From Candidatus Woesearchaeota archaeon (GTDB taxonomy: Archaea; Nanobdellota; Nanobdellia; Woesearchaeales; ARS49), in NCBI GenBank assembly GCA_016203305.1, contig JACQMY010000039.1:1-50708 (forward strand): a DNA stretch of 50,708 nucleotides. Direction: 5' to 3'. The position numbers and the translations under genes are program-made. Position 1 is the stretch's first letter, and every line of letters starts with the position of its first letter. The notes beneath the pieces are model-generated. The model saw only the letters and a program-made list of their open reading frames with translations. It searched no databases and was not told where the DNA came from. Shown one piece after another: positions 1 to 8,201 of the stretch.

Positions 1-1546
1 CATCGTCGTCACCATACTTGAGCTGGTGCGTGAACGCCGGAGAACCACCAGTCAAACCAAGGGCTGCAGCAGTGTTTCCTGCCTCGTTGCTTGCCAAAGG
101 AACATCGAAAAAGATGCCCTCCTGGTTGGTGAACTCCAAGTCATACTCGTCGTCACCAGCTGCATCAACACGAACCAACGTGACACCAGTGTCCATCAAG
201 CCCTCGTATCGAATGTCCCAGTTCGGAGTCAACAAGCCCTCAGGCTCATCAAGCTGCGCACGAACACCAGTTCCTGGCGGGATATACATGTCGCCAAGCA
301 CTGCGTCAGCAGTCAAGTGATACCTCAAAGATGCCACTTCATACTCTGCGCCGGTCAAACTGTTGGCCTGCGGCGGGTTCGTTACGAACTGACCATTGAT
401 CAACACAAACGAGTCCTCAATGGTTTCCTCATTCACTTCAGCACCTGCAGCGACAAAGAGTGCATTCGACGTGTTTGTATCACGGAACTCAACCTTGTAC
501 GCACCAAGATAGAACTGAACGATGGACTTCTGAATGTCCTTACCAGTCGCGAGGATGTCACGAATACCAATCTGGGTACCGTCTGCAAGGACGTCAGTCT
601 CACCATCTTCAAGCTCATCGGTAATCTCTCCGTTGATACGGAACTTCACCGACCCTTCACCTGCGTTGGACGTCTCGGAAATAACGAGAACTTCAACCTC
701 GTACTCCTTGCCATCAACAACATAAGTCTCCTTATCGTTCTCTCCGAGAACAGCGGAAACCGCACCACCGATAAACTCAATGGTAAGGTCTGGCGTCGCA
801 TTAGTCCCTGTCAAAGTATTACCCGCACTACCCAAGTTTGCCAAGACCACGTTGTTAACTCGCAAATCCGTGTCAACAATGACAAAAGGCTGGCCGAGAA
901 TGGTGACATCCTCGTCTTCCAAATCCACCAAGTCGTCGCCCTCAACCTCAGACTCAAGACCCTCTTCAAATTCGAGTTCCCACTCAAAAATCAAGTCGCC
1001 ATCGTCCCAAAAAAGGTAATGACCAACACGATCACGCTCATCCTCAGCAAAAATCACTGAACTCGAACGCAAATTCGTGTGCGCCACCGGAGTACCCGCC
1101 GGAGTAACAAACCTCAAATACTGATTAAACTCCGTGCTACCCTGATCAGTAACAATCTGACCACCCTTGAGCATGTCAAGGTCCACTTCAGTAAGAGTCT
1201 CACGAACGTCCCCAATCTTCTCGCCAATTTCCAGCAAGTCAGAGGTCGATCCGATCTCCACCGCATCACCCTCAACCACGAGCTGCGAAGGCGCACCAGT
1301 TGCTGCGACCTTCACTACTGCCTGCGATTGAAGGCTCTGAATAATGTCGACTGCACCGACAACGTCTGAACCATCTGCTTGGTCACCGACAATAATAGCC
1401 AGGTTTGAAGCAGGCGTTCCATTCACGACGAATGGCGCCGGGTAATCTGACAACTTGGCCGCTGATGCACCGAAAATCGTCGCACCAACCATGGTCAAAC
1501 CCATACCCAAAGCCACCATCTTTTTTACCGCTTGTATTGCTTTCAT
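1..1546 (-). CDS. S-layer-like surface protein, 3' end outside the window (partial)
   Basis: Minus-strand frame open from the window edge to ATG at 1546, with GGAGGTG upstream. N-terminus MKAIQAVKKMVALGMGLTMVGATIFGASAAKLSDYPAPFVVNGTPASNLAIIVGDQADGSDVVGAVDIIQSLQ: signal peptide plus an archaeal S-layer-like start. Missing from the ORF track because it has no stop in the window. Confidence 0.85.
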   Translation of the reverse strand, partial: MKAIQAVKKMVALGMGLTMVGATIFGASAAKLSDYPAPFVVNGTPASNLAIIVGDQADGSDVVGAVDIIQSLQSQAVVKVAATGAPSQLVVEGDAVEIGSTSDLLEIGEKIGDVRETLTEVDLDMLKGGQIVTDQGSTEFNQYLRFVTPAGTPVAHTNLRSSSVIFAEDERDRVGHYLFWDDGDLIFEWELEFEEGLESEVEGDDLVDLEDEDVTILGQPFVIVDTDLRVNNVVLANLGSAGNTLTGTNATPDLTIEFIGGAVSAVLGENDKETYVVDGKEYEVEVLVISETSNAGEGSVKFRINGEITDELEDGETDVLADGTQIGIRDILATGKDIQKSIVQFYLGAYKVEFRDTNTSNALFVAAGAEVNEETIEDSFVLINGQFVTNPPQANSLTGAEYEVASLRYHLTADAVLGDMYIPPGTGVRAQLDEPEGLLTPNWDIRYEGLMDTGVTLVRVDAAGDDEYDLEFTNQEGIFFDVPLASNEAGNTAAALGLTGGSPAFTHQLKYGDDD

Positions 1547-1678
1547 CTAACAAACACCTCCGTGTTTTTCGGTATCTTTACTTGATACAGCAAGAATTTT
1601 CCAAAACCGTCGTACATGGCTGTTTTTTGAATGACCATTTTTGTGGAACACGCCCTCTCTTTATTTTACAAGCCACAA

Positions 1679-1731
1679 TCTGGTAACGAGTTCAAGCTAC
1701 CAGACAACTAGAAAATTTGTCTGCTTATAAA
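1679..1731 (-). promoter_or_regulatory. Promoter and structured leader of the S-layer-like gene
   Basis: Minus-strand TTTATAAG (1724-1731) and a perfect 7-bp hairpin TCTGGTA/TACCAGA (1679-1704). Long leader (~150 nt) before the ATG at 1546. Confidence 0.5.
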
Positions 1732-1800
1732 TTTTTCGCGCAATCCACCGTACTTTTTCTCTGGAAAACGTACTTGTTCCACGCGTTTATCGACGGTGAT

Positions 1801-2343
1801 TTATATACTGACCTTGCCGAAACGATCCCTTGAACACATCACCAACATCCTGGTACGTGAGTCTTCTTTTATAAGTTCTTTATAAACAGAAACGTCCTGA
1901 TCACTCGCCAAACACTCCCACACAGGATGACTATGCACATCAACAAGCACACCAGCAGGACAGGACACACTAGAAACATGAACAACAGACGCGCGCAACA
2001 CCTCCGGAAAAAACACGCGCTCTATAATATACTCCGAACCAGAAACCCTGCCAAACAAACACGCCTTAATCTCACGATGCTGATTAGCAACATACTCCTC
2101 TTGCAAACGCTCCAAAGAACCATTCACAAAAACAAAAGAAACATCAGAAAAAACCAAAGAAGCAGAACTAACCTTACTACTCTCAACCCAACTCTGCAAA
2201 GAATCAGAAAACACCAAAGAAACAACCAACACCAACAACAAAAAACCAACAACCATCAACAAAGGCTTCCTCAATGTAGAAACAGGCACGTCCTTCAACA
2301 AATCTTCTTCTTTAATACCTTCAAAAACCGGATTACGACTCAT
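1801..2343 (-). CDS. Membrane-anchored JAMM/MPN-domain protein
   Basis: One N-terminal TM helix (PLLMVVGFLLLVLVVSLVF), then HSHPVWECLASDQD, which fits the JAMM motif HxHx7SxxD. Confidence 0.7.
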   Translation of the reverse strand: MSRNPVFEGIKEEDLLKDVPVSTLRKPLLMVVGFLLLVLVVSLVFSDSLQSWVESSKVSSASLVFSDVSFVFVNGSLERLQEEYVANQHREIKACLFGRVSGSEYIIERVFFPEVLRASVVHVSSVSCPAGVLVDVHSHPVWECLASDQDVSVYKELIKEDSRTRMLVMCSRDRFGKVSI

Positions 2344-2420
2344 GGCAATTAGCTATTGGCTGCTGGCTATTAGAAGGTAGTGGTAGGAAGAAGGACTAAG
2401 GCGGAAGGGCGAAGATAGAC
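2344..2420 (+). repeat. Heptanucleotide-periodic array A
   Basis: GGCAATT AGCTATT GGCTGCT GGCTATT AGAAGGT AGTGGTA GGAAGAA GGACTAA GGCGGAA GGGCGAA. Confidence 0.85.
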
Positions 2421-2456
2421 GTCTTCATCCTTCCACCCTATACCTTTATAATCTAT

Positions 2457-2885
2457 TCATCGCAACGGAAGCCCTGAACTCGTAGCAGCACCATAGACAT
2501 ACTTATCACGAGGCAATCTGTACACCGGAGCGAGAACATCCTGATTATTGCCACCAGGCAAACAACACCACTGCTGCTTGTCCTCAAACCACAAGCACGG
2601 ATCAGGCCCATCAGAAGACGGGCCACAAACCAACTTATCCTTATTCGCAACGACCTTACCTTGCATACGCTGAACGAACAAATCATGCTCGTTCACAGAC
2701 GCAAGACGATCAGCACGCTGCTGAGCTCGCTTCAACCCAGGGCCATACAACTTGCCACCAGTGCCATAAGCCATCCAAGCACCATACGCCTGGCCGGTAA
2801 CCGAAGGGTCACCAACAGCAACAAACGTTGCAAAAGCCGAAATCACGACAATGCCAACAATCATAAAAACTACAAATTTTTCCAT
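2457..2885 (-). CDS. Small N-terminally anchored extracytoplasmic protein
   Basis: Starts MEKFVVFMIVGIVVISAFA; similar N-terminus to the next gene; Cys-containing ectodomain. Confidence 0.65.
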   Translation of the reverse strand: MEKFVVFMIVGIVVISAFATFVAVGDPSVTGQAYGAWMAYGTGGKLYGPGLKRAQQRADRLASVNEHDLFVQRMQGKVVANKDKLVCGPSSDGPDPCLWFEDKQQWCCLPGGNNQDVLAPVYRLPRDKYVYGAATSSGLPLR

Positions 2886-2890
2886 AGTCA

Positions 2891-3367
2891 TCACCTGCAA
2901 TTACCGTTATAACACTTCTGACCCTTCAAACACGCACGCGTCACCCAACCAAAACCAGATGACGTCCTCTCACAAACCATACGAACACCCTTCATACAAA
3001 CCTTCGAACCAGCCTTCTTAATATTCCAACGATCAATCCTACAACCACCACTACACATCAAATCAACAGAACAATCAGGATCATCACAATCAACCTTTTT
3101 ATCAAAATCATCATCAACACCATTCTGACAACGCTCCATAGACGTCGGACCAGGACCAGTCATACCCTTCGGCATAGCAGTACTCGGCCTGCCACCACCC
3201 TGCGGATCATAATGCCACTGAGGCTGGTTGCCAACAACAGTAGGAATAAACTGAGACGGCAAACCAACAGGAAACCCCTGCATGCCAGTCAAGGAAAGCT
3301 CACCAAGAACGGCAACCAACGAAATAACAACAATTCCCAAAATTGACAAAACAGCAAAACGTTCCAT
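2891..3367 (-). CDS. Small anchored extracytoplasmic protein with acidic Ca-binding-like motif
   Basis: Starts MERFAVLSILGIVVISLVAVLG; contains CQNGVDDDFDKKVDCDDPDCS and a Cys-rich C-terminus. Confidence 0.65.
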   Translation of the reverse strand: MERFAVLSILGIVVISLVAVLGELSLTGMQGFPVGLPSQFIPTVVGNQPQWHYDPQGGGRPSTAMPKGMTGPGPTSMERCQNGVDDDFDKKVDCDDPDCSVDLMCSGGCRIDRWNIKKAGSKVCMKGVRMVCERTSSGFGWVTRACLKGQKCYNGNCR

Positions 3368-3430
3368 GAGCACCTTTTTTAACAAACATACACCGGAGAG
3401 TATATAAATATTACGAGAAGCAAACGCACC

Positions 3431-4047
3431 ATGCACGAAGTCGAGTACATCGGACCGCTTACAAACGAGCAGTATGAAAGACTATCACACTTCTTCCAAG
3501 AAAATGGAAAGTTCATCAAAGAAAAAAAGCGCTTATCTCTCCTATACTTCCGCGGGGAAATACCAGAAGACATAAACGACATCAAAGATGAACAAGTAGA
3601 CCTGCGCATAAGAATAACCAACAAACAACCAGAACTCACTCTAAAACACGGAACATTCCGCCCAACCAACGGTCGCAAAGAAATCACCGTACAACTAACA
3701 TCCGACCAACTACAAGCACAAACACAACTCCTCTGCCACTAGGATGGGAACACGGCATCATCCACCCCGCACACAGCAAAGTCTACACATACAAAAACGT
3801 CGAATTCGCCCTCGTCACTTTCCCAGGACATGGACACACCTTCGAAGCAGAAATCCTATGCGAAGAAAAACAAGCAAACGACGCACATGAAACGATCAAA
3901 AAACTCCTGAAACAACTCAACCTCACACCATACACCCAAGCAGAATTCTACGAACACTGCAACCAAATGAACAAAACAGCCATGCGATTTGATTTCAGCA
4001 AAGAAACAATAGAAGGATTAAGAGAGTATTACAAAGAATATTTCTGA
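3431..4047 (+). pseudogene. CYTH-domain protein (adenylate cyclase IV/thiamine triphosphatase superfamily), frameshifted
   Basis: 3431..3742 encodes VDLRIRITNKQPELTLKHGTF..RKEITVQL; after the stop the adjacent frame continues GWEHGIIHPAHSKVYTYKNVEFALVTFPGHGHTFEAEILCEE to TGA at 4045-4047. One added base restores one ORF. Confidence 0.65.
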
Positions 4048-4187
4048 ATAGAACAGACGAAAAGGGTTTGGTCAGCAAAATATCCGGAAAACACTACAGA
4101 AAACAACTGTTTCTCCGGTTCAAACCATAAACTATCCCGATTTATCATCGACTGGTATAAATTTGAGTAAAAAAGAAAGAAAAACAC

Positions 4188-4303
4188 GCCGGCGTTGGCT
4201 AACCAGGTTGGCCGGCGGTCCGAAACACCGCTGCCCGTAAGGGCTTCTGGGTTCAAATACCTTTCGGTGTACGACCGTAGGGATGAAAATCCCGGCGCCG
4301 GCG
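4188..4303 (+). tRNA. Type II tRNA (Ser-like, G73) with T-loop intron 4258..4289
   Basis: Acceptor GCCGGCG/CGCCGGC perfect; D-stem GGCT/GGCC; anticodon stem GCGGT/ACCGC; variable arm GCCC-GTAA-GGGC; T-stem CTGGG/CCCGG. T-loop TTCAAA|T is split by 32 nt with a bulge-helix-bulge (AAT, TTCA:TGAA, AAT). Loop CCGAAAC makes the anticodon ambiguous. Confidence 0.75.
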
Positions 4304-4319
4304 GCCTTTTTCATGCGGC

Positions 4320-4404
4320 GGACAGGTAGTCGCCGACTGCGGTCGTCGGAACCTGTCCTTGCTTGTTCGCTTCGCTCACAATGCGGCGGACAGGATTCGA
4401 ACCT
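4320..4404. repeat. Palindromic element plus partial copy of the tRNA-Leu 3' end
   Basis: GGACAGGT..ACCTGTCC hairpin (4320-4358), GTTCGCTTCGCTCAC core (4365-4379), and 24 nt (4381-4404) identical to the 3' end of the tRNA-Leu gene (4482-4505). Confidence 0.65.
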
Positions 4405-4482
4405 CAGCCCGTCTGCGGACGTTCGGAGCTTCGAATCCATCGTGATTTATCCACAAGAATATGCTGCGCATTTCCTATCTTA

Positions 4483-4566
4483 TGCGGCGGACAGGATTCG
4501 AACCTGCGAAGGCACTAAGCCGCTGGAGTCTAAATCCAGCCCGTTTGACCGCTTCGGTACCGCCGC
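4483..4566 (-). tRNA. tRNA-Leu (TAG anticodon)
   Basis: Reverse complement GCGGCGGTACCGAAGCGGTCAAACGGGCTGGATTTAGACTCCAGCGGCTTAGTGCCTTCGCAGGTTCGAATCCTGTCCGCCGCA folds as a type II cloverleaf; A73; no encoded CCA. Confidence 0.92.
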
Positions 4567-4610
4567 GTCAAAGTAAAAATAAGATGATTGTTCTTAAACT
4601 TATTGAGAAA

Positions 4611-4799
4611 TCATAGCTTGCTTCGCTTTCTTGAGTTCTTCCAAGCATAGCCACGCATTTTCGGACCATTGCCAAAACCACAGCTCGCACAAGCCTTCTT
4701 GGTAGCATGATAACTACACCTGCCACAACGCCTGCACGGAATGTGTGACTTCCCGCGCGAGCGCAATCCCTGCGAACCAGTACCGCCAAGTCCTTTCAT
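4611..4799 (-). CDS. rpl37e: Ribosomal protein eL37
   Basis: GKSHIPCRRCGRCSYHATKKACASCGFGNGPKMRGYAW is the L37e zinc ribbon; paired with the LSm gene as is usual in archaea. Confidence 0.9.
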   Translation of the reverse strand: MKGLGGTGSQGLRSRGKSHIPCRRCGRCSYHATKKACASCGFGNGPKMRGYAWKNSRKRSKL

Positions 4800-4801
4800 T
4801 G

Positions 4802-5023
4802 TTATGCAGGACTGATGAGAATGATTGTGTCACCGCGAATAAACGCAGTGCCAAGCTTACGCTTCACTTCACCATCAACCCGTTCCTCTGTATCGTCTAA
4901 AACAACGTTAATGTGAATATCAAACGCTCTCAGCGAACCAACATACTGCCGGCCATTCTTGCACTCCACTATGACCTTGCGGTCACGAGCGCGATTCAAT
5001 GCATCAAGCGGTCTTGCTTCCAT
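4802..5023 (-). CDS. Archaeal LSm (Sm-like) RNA-binding protein
   Basis: RPLDALNRARDRKVIVECKNGRQYVGSLRAFDIHINVVLDDTEE..IRGDTIILISP: Sm1 and Sm2 motifs. Confidence 0.92.
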   Translation of the reverse strand: MEARPLDALNRARDRKVIVECKNGRQYVGSLRAFDIHINVVLDDTEERVDGEVKRKLGTAFIRGDTIILISPA

Positions 5024-5060
5024 TTTAAATCCACCTCTTTGCTCGAAGCCAGAGGGAGAC

Positions 5061-5078
5061 TATTTAAATGTTTCGTAA
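5061..5078 (-). promoter_or_regulatory. BRE/TATA promoter of the LSm-eL37 operon
   Basis: Minus strand TACGAAACATTTAAATA; the same 17-mer recurs upstream of the 36528..37007 gene. Confidence 0.6.
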
Positions 5079-5156
5079 TTCGATTTTCGATGTTCGACGG
5101 AACACCATAACAATACTCCGAAAACATTTTTAAACCTGCCTTTAACACACTGACTT

Positions 5157-5879
5157 ATGTACAAAGAGAAAAAAGTCAGCGTTGTGCTGCCAACCTACAA
5201 CGAAAAAGATTCCATCCGCAAAGCAATACAAGACCTTTATGCAACAGGACTTGTTGATGAAGTAGTTGTTATTAACAACAACGCCAAAAAAGGAACAGAT
5301 GAAGAAGTAAAACAAACACCAGCCACTCTAGTCTATGAAAAAAAACAAGGACTTGGCTGGGCGACAAGAAAAGGATTCCAAGAAGCAACAGGAGACCTCA
5401 TCATACTATCCGAACCAGACGGCACATACGTTGCAAGAGACATTGAAAAATTACTTGTCTTCTCAGATGATTTTGATGTTGTCTTCGGCACGCGAACAAC
5501 ACGAGCTCTAATCTGGAAAGGAGCAAACATGGGGCTATTCCTCAAATGGGGAAACTGGTTTGTGGCAAAACTTGTTGAAGTATTGTATGGAACACCTCAC
5601 CTGAGCGACGTAGGCTGCACAATGAGACTGCTACGCAAAAGCGCTCTCAAGAAAATACAACTATACTTCCAAGGAGGCCACAACATATTCAACGTACAAA
5701 TCCTCCTATTGGTAGCGCTCAAAAAACTCAAGTTCACAGAAGTTCCAGTAAATTACAAAGGAAGAGAAGGCGGAAAAGGATTTACTGAAAATAAGTGGAG
5801 AGCATTCAAACTAGGGTTAATCATGATTGCATACTTGCTCAAGACACGCATGCTATCCTGGCTAGGACGATACCCATGA
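5157..5879 (+). CDS. Family 2 glycosyltransferase (dolichol-phosphate sugar synthase-like)
   Basis: VSVVLPTYNEKDSIRKAIQDL, SEPDGTYVARDIEKLL, LSDVGCTMRLLRKSALKKI. Confidence 0.85.
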   Translation: MYKEKKVSVVLPTYNEKDSIRKAIQDLYATGLVDEVVVINNNAKKGTDEEVKQTPATLVYEKKQGLGWATRKGFQEATGDLIILSEPDGTYVARDIEKLLVFSDDFDVVFGTRTTRALIWKGANMGLFLKWGNWFVAKLVEVLYGTPHLSDVGCTMRLLRKSALKKIQLYFQGGHNIFNVQILLLVALKKLKFTEVPVNYKGREGGKGFTENKWRAFKLGLIMIAYLLKTRMLSWLGRYP

Positions 5880-6508
5880 AATATTTTGAGACCCGATACT
5901 CACAAGACCCCCGCAGAACGGTTGTTTGGAAACAAATTACAAGCTACCTCTCACGCTGGATAACTCCTGATGCAACAGTGCTTGAACTCGGTGGAGGCTA
6001 TTGCGACTTCATCAACAATGTCAAAGCAAAAGAAAAACACGTGGTTGACATAACGCCAAATGTCAAAAAATACGCTGCAACAGACGTACACGCACACGTC
6101 GCAGACGTGCGAACATTCACACTCAACCAAAAGTTCGACATAGTATTCGCCAGCAATCTACTTGAACACTTCACAGATGAAGACCTGGAAAAAATAATGA
6201 AAAACGTTTCACATCTGCTAAAGCCAGGAGGACAACTAATTCTCCTTCAGCCAAACTATCGCTACGCTACAAAAGAATACTTCGACGATTACACCCACAA
6301 AAAAATCTTCAGCCACATCAGCTTGTGCGACTTCCTCGCAACACAAGAATTCACAGTCAAGACCTGCAAGCCCAAATTCCTACCACTCTCATTCAAAAGC
6401 AGCAAGCTTCCCGCGCCAGGCTGGCTAGTATGGCTCTACCTACACTCACCACTCAAACCGTTTGCAAAACAAATGCTAGTGGTGGCAATCAATGAAAAAA
6501 ATAACTAG
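5876..6508 (+). CDS. SAM-dependent methyltransferase
   Basis: VLELGGGYCDFINNVKA..FDIVFASNLLEHFTDEDLEKIMKNVSHLLKPGG; ATGA overlap with the upstream gene. Confidence 0.85.
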   Translation: MKYFETRYSQDPRRTVVWKQITSYLSRWITPDATVLELGGGYCDFINNVKAKEKHVVDITPNVKKYAATDVHAHVADVRTFTLNQKFDIVFASNLLEHFTDEDLEKIMKNVSHLLKPGGQLILLQPNYRYATKEYFDDYTHKKIFSHISLCDFLATQEFTVKTCKPKFLPLSFKSSKLPAPGWLVWLYLHSPLKPFAKQMLVVAINEKNN

Positions 6509-8201
6509 CGTAATTCTCATACTGGTCGCATTCGTCCTCTTACGAGTAATTCCTGCAACCTTCTCATATTATGCAGACGAACACAAATGGGCACTCATCG
6601 TCGATCCAGCAGAAGGAATGCTAGGAAAAATCCCACACCCTCCACTTGGAGAAATAATCATGCACTACGGCGGAGTATTGACGGGCTATACAACTCTAAG
6701 ATTTGTGCCACTCTTCTTTTCAGTACTAGATGCAATTCTAGTCTTTTTCATACTCAGAAGGTACGCAGGAACATCCGCAGCAATCAGCGGACTAATTGCT
6801 CTGACGCTAAGCATGTATTCCGTGCTTGCCTCAACAATGCTTGACACAGACGGAGCAATAATGCCCTTCTTCTTTTTGCTTGGAGCGTACGCTTACTTCA
6901 GATATGAAGAGAAAAAACAAACTTCCTGGCTTGTTTTGTCAGCTGCAAGCGCGGCGGCAGGAACACTCATCAAGCTGCCATTTGTTTTATTCTACCCAAC
7001 ACTCGCACTGCACGTATTCTCAAAGAATACATTACGCAAAACAATCAAAAACCTCGCAATCTACGCAGGAATCACCATTGCAGCAGCAGCAATTATTCTT
7101 CCACTCCTCAGAGTGATTTATCCTCATTTCAACCTACGCTACGCCTTTGGCTACGGATCATCATTCCCCCTATTGAACATTTTAAGCAGAGACTACTTCC
7201 ACACAATGCTACTGCTCGCAATCACACTCATTTACGTCTCACCCTTTATCGGACTTGTCGTATGGAGCATGTTCAACAAAACACCAAAAAAAACATTCCT
7301 GCTCAGCTGGATCGCAATAGCGCTCGCATTCTATCTGTTCATCGTGGACGTTAGCCACAGACCACTCGAACGCTACCTAATGACGATAATTTACCCGCTT
7401 GCAATACTAGCAGGAATTTTCATCAATAAAATTCTGCCTGCGCTGAAGAAAAACGCAGCATTCTTCGCACGCGCAACACTGCTTTTCCTACTGCCCGGCA
7501 TATTTCTCAACAGCATGCAAGCAGAAACGCTACCACTATACCCAAAAACAGCATACGTTGAACACATACTAACTGCAAACCTCCTGTTCTGGGTACCGCT
7601 AACAGGAGGATCAGGACCAATAGGATTCCAAGTCACCGCAGCATTCATCATCACATTTTTCTCGCTCGCATTTGCATTTATAATAATAGGATTGCTCAAC
7701 AAAAAACGTGCAACAACATTTTTCCTAATGTTCCTATCAATAACACTCGCATACAACCTAATACTAACAGAAGAGTTTGTGTTTTCAGCAATGTCACCAA
7801 ACGTCCAAGCAGTCGGAAAGCAAACACTAAATTCAGTGCTAACAAACCCCAACATCAAAAAAATCATAACATTCAACGACGCATTCGCATACGAACTAGT
7901 CAAATCAGGAAAATACGGAGGACGATTCTATGCAGTGCCTGAATACTTCGATGCAAACTTGGCAAAATTCGACAAACACAACGGAACATTCATGATAATA
8001 GACTACCCACAAATCAGCAGAGAAAGCAAATACTGGAAATATTTCACAACATGCAAAACAATGCAAACATTCAGCGACAAAAACAGCACGCTAGGCTACA
8101 TCCTCGACTGCGCTAAAACCCAAAACCCTTCCGCCGCTTCCGATGATACTTCCAACAAGCCCTCCACACGTACGGCGAAACAACAACCAAAAACACAATA
8201 A
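6492..8201 (+). CDS. Multi-TM PMT/GT39-like membrane glycosyltransferase
   Basis: Many TM segments; YADEHKWALIVDPAEGMLGKIPHPPLGEIIMHYGG first-loop acidic motif. Confidence 0.7.
   Translation: MKKITSVILILVAFVLLRVIPATFSYYADEHKWALIVDPAEGMLGKIPHPPLGEIIMHYGGVLTGYTTLRFVPLFFSVLDAILVFFILRRYAGTSAAISGLIALTLSMYSVLASTMLDTDGAIMPFFFLLGAYAYFRYEEKKQTSWLVLSAASAAAGTLIKLPFVLFYPTLALHVFSKNTLRKTIKNLAIYAGITIAAAAIILPLLRVIYPHFNLRYAFGYGSSFPLLNILSRDYFHTMLLLAITLIYVSPFIGLVVWSMFNKTPKKTFLLSWIAIALAFYLFIVDVSHRPLERYLMTIIYPLAILAGIFINKILPALKKNAAFFARATLLFLLPGIFLNSMQAETLPLYPKTAYVEHILTANLLFWVPLTGGSGPIGFQVTAAFIITFFSLAFAFIIIGLLNKKRATTFFLMFLSITLAYNLILTEEFVFSAMSPNVQAVGKQTLNSVLTNPNIKKIITFNDAFAYELVKSGKYGGRFYAVPEYFDANLAKFDKHNGTFMIIDYPQISRESKYWKYFTTCKTMQTFSDKNSTLGYILDCAKTQNPSAASDDTSNKPSTRTAKQQPKTQ

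Noticed and set aside
26-1060. 344-aa + strand ORF at the window start
   Set aside because: Antisense shadow of the S-layer-like gene, whose minus frame has signal peptide, SD and coherent composition.
3738-3744. Programmed frameshift in the CYTH gene
   Set aside because: No slippery heptamer or downstream structure seen; single-base deletion is simpler.
4313-4505. Integrated mobile element at tRNA-Leu
   Set aside because: No integrase or cargo lies between the tRNA fragments; only ~80 bp separate them.
4568-4789. 73-aa minus ORF overlapping eL37
   Set aside because: Other frame of the eL37 gene; no family signal.
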